A stretch of DNA of 5,550 nt. It comes from CAZGOM01 sp964542875 (lineage in GTDB: Bacteria; Planctomycetota; Phycisphaerae; Phycisphaerales; Phycisphaeraceae). The notes beneath the pieces were generated by a model. It was not told the DNA's origin and searched no databases. It saw only the letters and a list, made by a program, of their open reading frames with translations. Position 1 is the stretch's first letter, and the number at the start of each line of letters is the position of its first letter. The stretch lies in the NCBI GenBank assembly GCA_964542875.1, contig CAZIWA010000211.1, positions 1-5,550 of the forward strand, written 5' to 3'. Shown one piece after another: positions 5,086 through 5,550 of this stretch. The translations under genes were made by a program, and so were the position numbers.

Positions 5086-5550
5086 ATGGCAAGGTCCCGG
5101 TCTACGGATCGGCTGCCGTCAGGGAAGACGACAGCTAAATCCATCAACGAAACTTGGGTTGGGTTCATTGAACAGCGCTCTGAAGAGCTCAGGAATGAGC
5201 TTGTGGTGTTTTACTGGCCTTTGGTCAGGTACACCGCGGAGCGTCTTCACTCGAAGCTGGTGGACGAGGTGGACGTGGAGGATTTGAACTCCGCGGGCTT
5301 CTGGGGCCTTAAAGAGGCCGTGGAAGCGTTTGACCCCAGCCGAGGCGTGAAGTTTGAAACGTATTGCGTGCAGCGGATCCGCGGCGCGATGCTCGATGAA
5401 CTGCGCAAACAGGATTGGGCGCCGAGGCTGGTGCGGGCACGGCAGACGCAGGTGGAAAAGATCACCGAAGTGCTGACGCAGAAGCTGGGGTACCGGCCGT
5501 CGATCGAGGAGATCGCCCAGGAACTGGGCGAAACCGAGAACGATGCGGAA
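5086..5550 (+). CDS. fliA: Sigma-28-type RNA polymerase sigma factor (FliA/WhiG/SigD family), C-terminus cut by window edge
   Basis: The first 155 residues of a sigma-70-superfamily protein that directs RNA polymerase core to alternative promoters. After a polar N-terminus of about 30 residues come region 2.1 (about 34-58, ELRNELVVFYWPLVRYTAERL), region 2.2 (62-82, with EDLNSAGFWGLKEAVEAFD), regions 2.3-2.4 (83-112, with FDPSRGVKFETYCVQRIRGAMLDELRKQDW) and the start of region 3 (about 119-155, GYRPSIEEIAQELG). IRGAMLDELRKQDWAPR closely matches FliA, WhiG and SigD rather than housekeeping, SigB-type or ECF factors. The family runs to about 240-260 residues, so region 4 lies outside the window. 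Whether it controls flagella, development or something else cannot be told from here, so the symbol gives the family only. It is divergent from fhcA, with a good Shine-Dalgarno and a structured leader. Confidence 0.9.
   Translation, partial: MARSRSTDRLPSGKTTAKSINETWVGFIEQRSEELRNELVVFYWPLVRYTAERLHSKLVDEVDVEDLNSAGFWGLKEAVEAFDPSRGVKFETYCVQRIRGAMLDELRKQDWAPRLVRARQTQVEKITEVLTQKLGYRPSIEEIAQELGETENDAE

Noticed and set aside
4889..5092. 64-codon ORFs on both strands
   Set aside because: They overlap the structured leader and have no motif. Conservation here, if found, is better explained by RNA structure.
5247..5465. 72-codon minus-strand ORF
   Set aside because: Antisense to sigma region 2, which is clearly coding on the plus strand.
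1..5550. tRNA, rRNA, CRISPR arrays, insertion sequences
   Set aside because: I looked for cloverleaf arms, regularly spaced repeats and transposase motifs and saw none.

Overview
The window looks like GC-rich bacterial chromosome. Three genes lie on the minus strand, then a long non-coding stretch, then the start of one gene on the plus strand. A bacterial FhcA-type protein together with a FliA/WhiG/SigD-type sigma factor and weak or absent Shine-Dalgarno sites on the minus-strand genes would fit a planctomycete (perhaps of the Phycisphaerae type). That placement is inference; no taxonomic marker is present.

Layout. Positions 1-1374 (minus) hold a rhamnulokinase, RhaB, cut at its C-terminus by the window edge. 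Positions 1375-1669 are non-coding, with a possible weak terminator hairpin. Positions 1670-2551 (minus) hold a creatininase-family amidohydrolase. Positions 2570-4135 (minus) hold an FhcA/FwdA-type formylmethanofuran amidohydrolase subunit. FhcA and the creatininase-family gene are 18 bases apart, in the same reading frame, and almost certainly co-transcribed in the order fhcA, creatininase, possibly rhaB. Positions 4136-5085 are a 950-base intergenic region between divergent genes. Positions 5086-5550 (plus) hold the first 155 codons of a sigma-28-type RNA polymerase sigma factor.

How the genes may work together. FhcA hydrolyses formyl-methanofuran (or an analogue) to formate in tetrahydromethanopterin-linked C1 oxidation, normally in complex with FhcB, FhcC and FhcD. 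None of those partners flanks it here. The partner gene instead encodes a second metal-dependent amide hydrolase. A rhamnose-pathway kinase downstream raises the speculative idea that C1 oxidation serves the breakdown of (methylated) deoxysugars.

The most notable signal is the leader of the sigma factor gene. At 4937-5085 four hairpins follow one another up to the start codon. The last three present GGA in the apical loop, and the last of these loops is the Shine-Dalgarno sequence itself. A further hairpin at 4758-4775 has the same ATGGAG hexaloop as one of them. This is the architecture expected of a CsrA/RsmA-controlled mRNA leader. The intergenic region also holds a 117-bp element with perfect 15-bp terminal inverted repeats and a G-quadruplex motif just upstream of fhcA.
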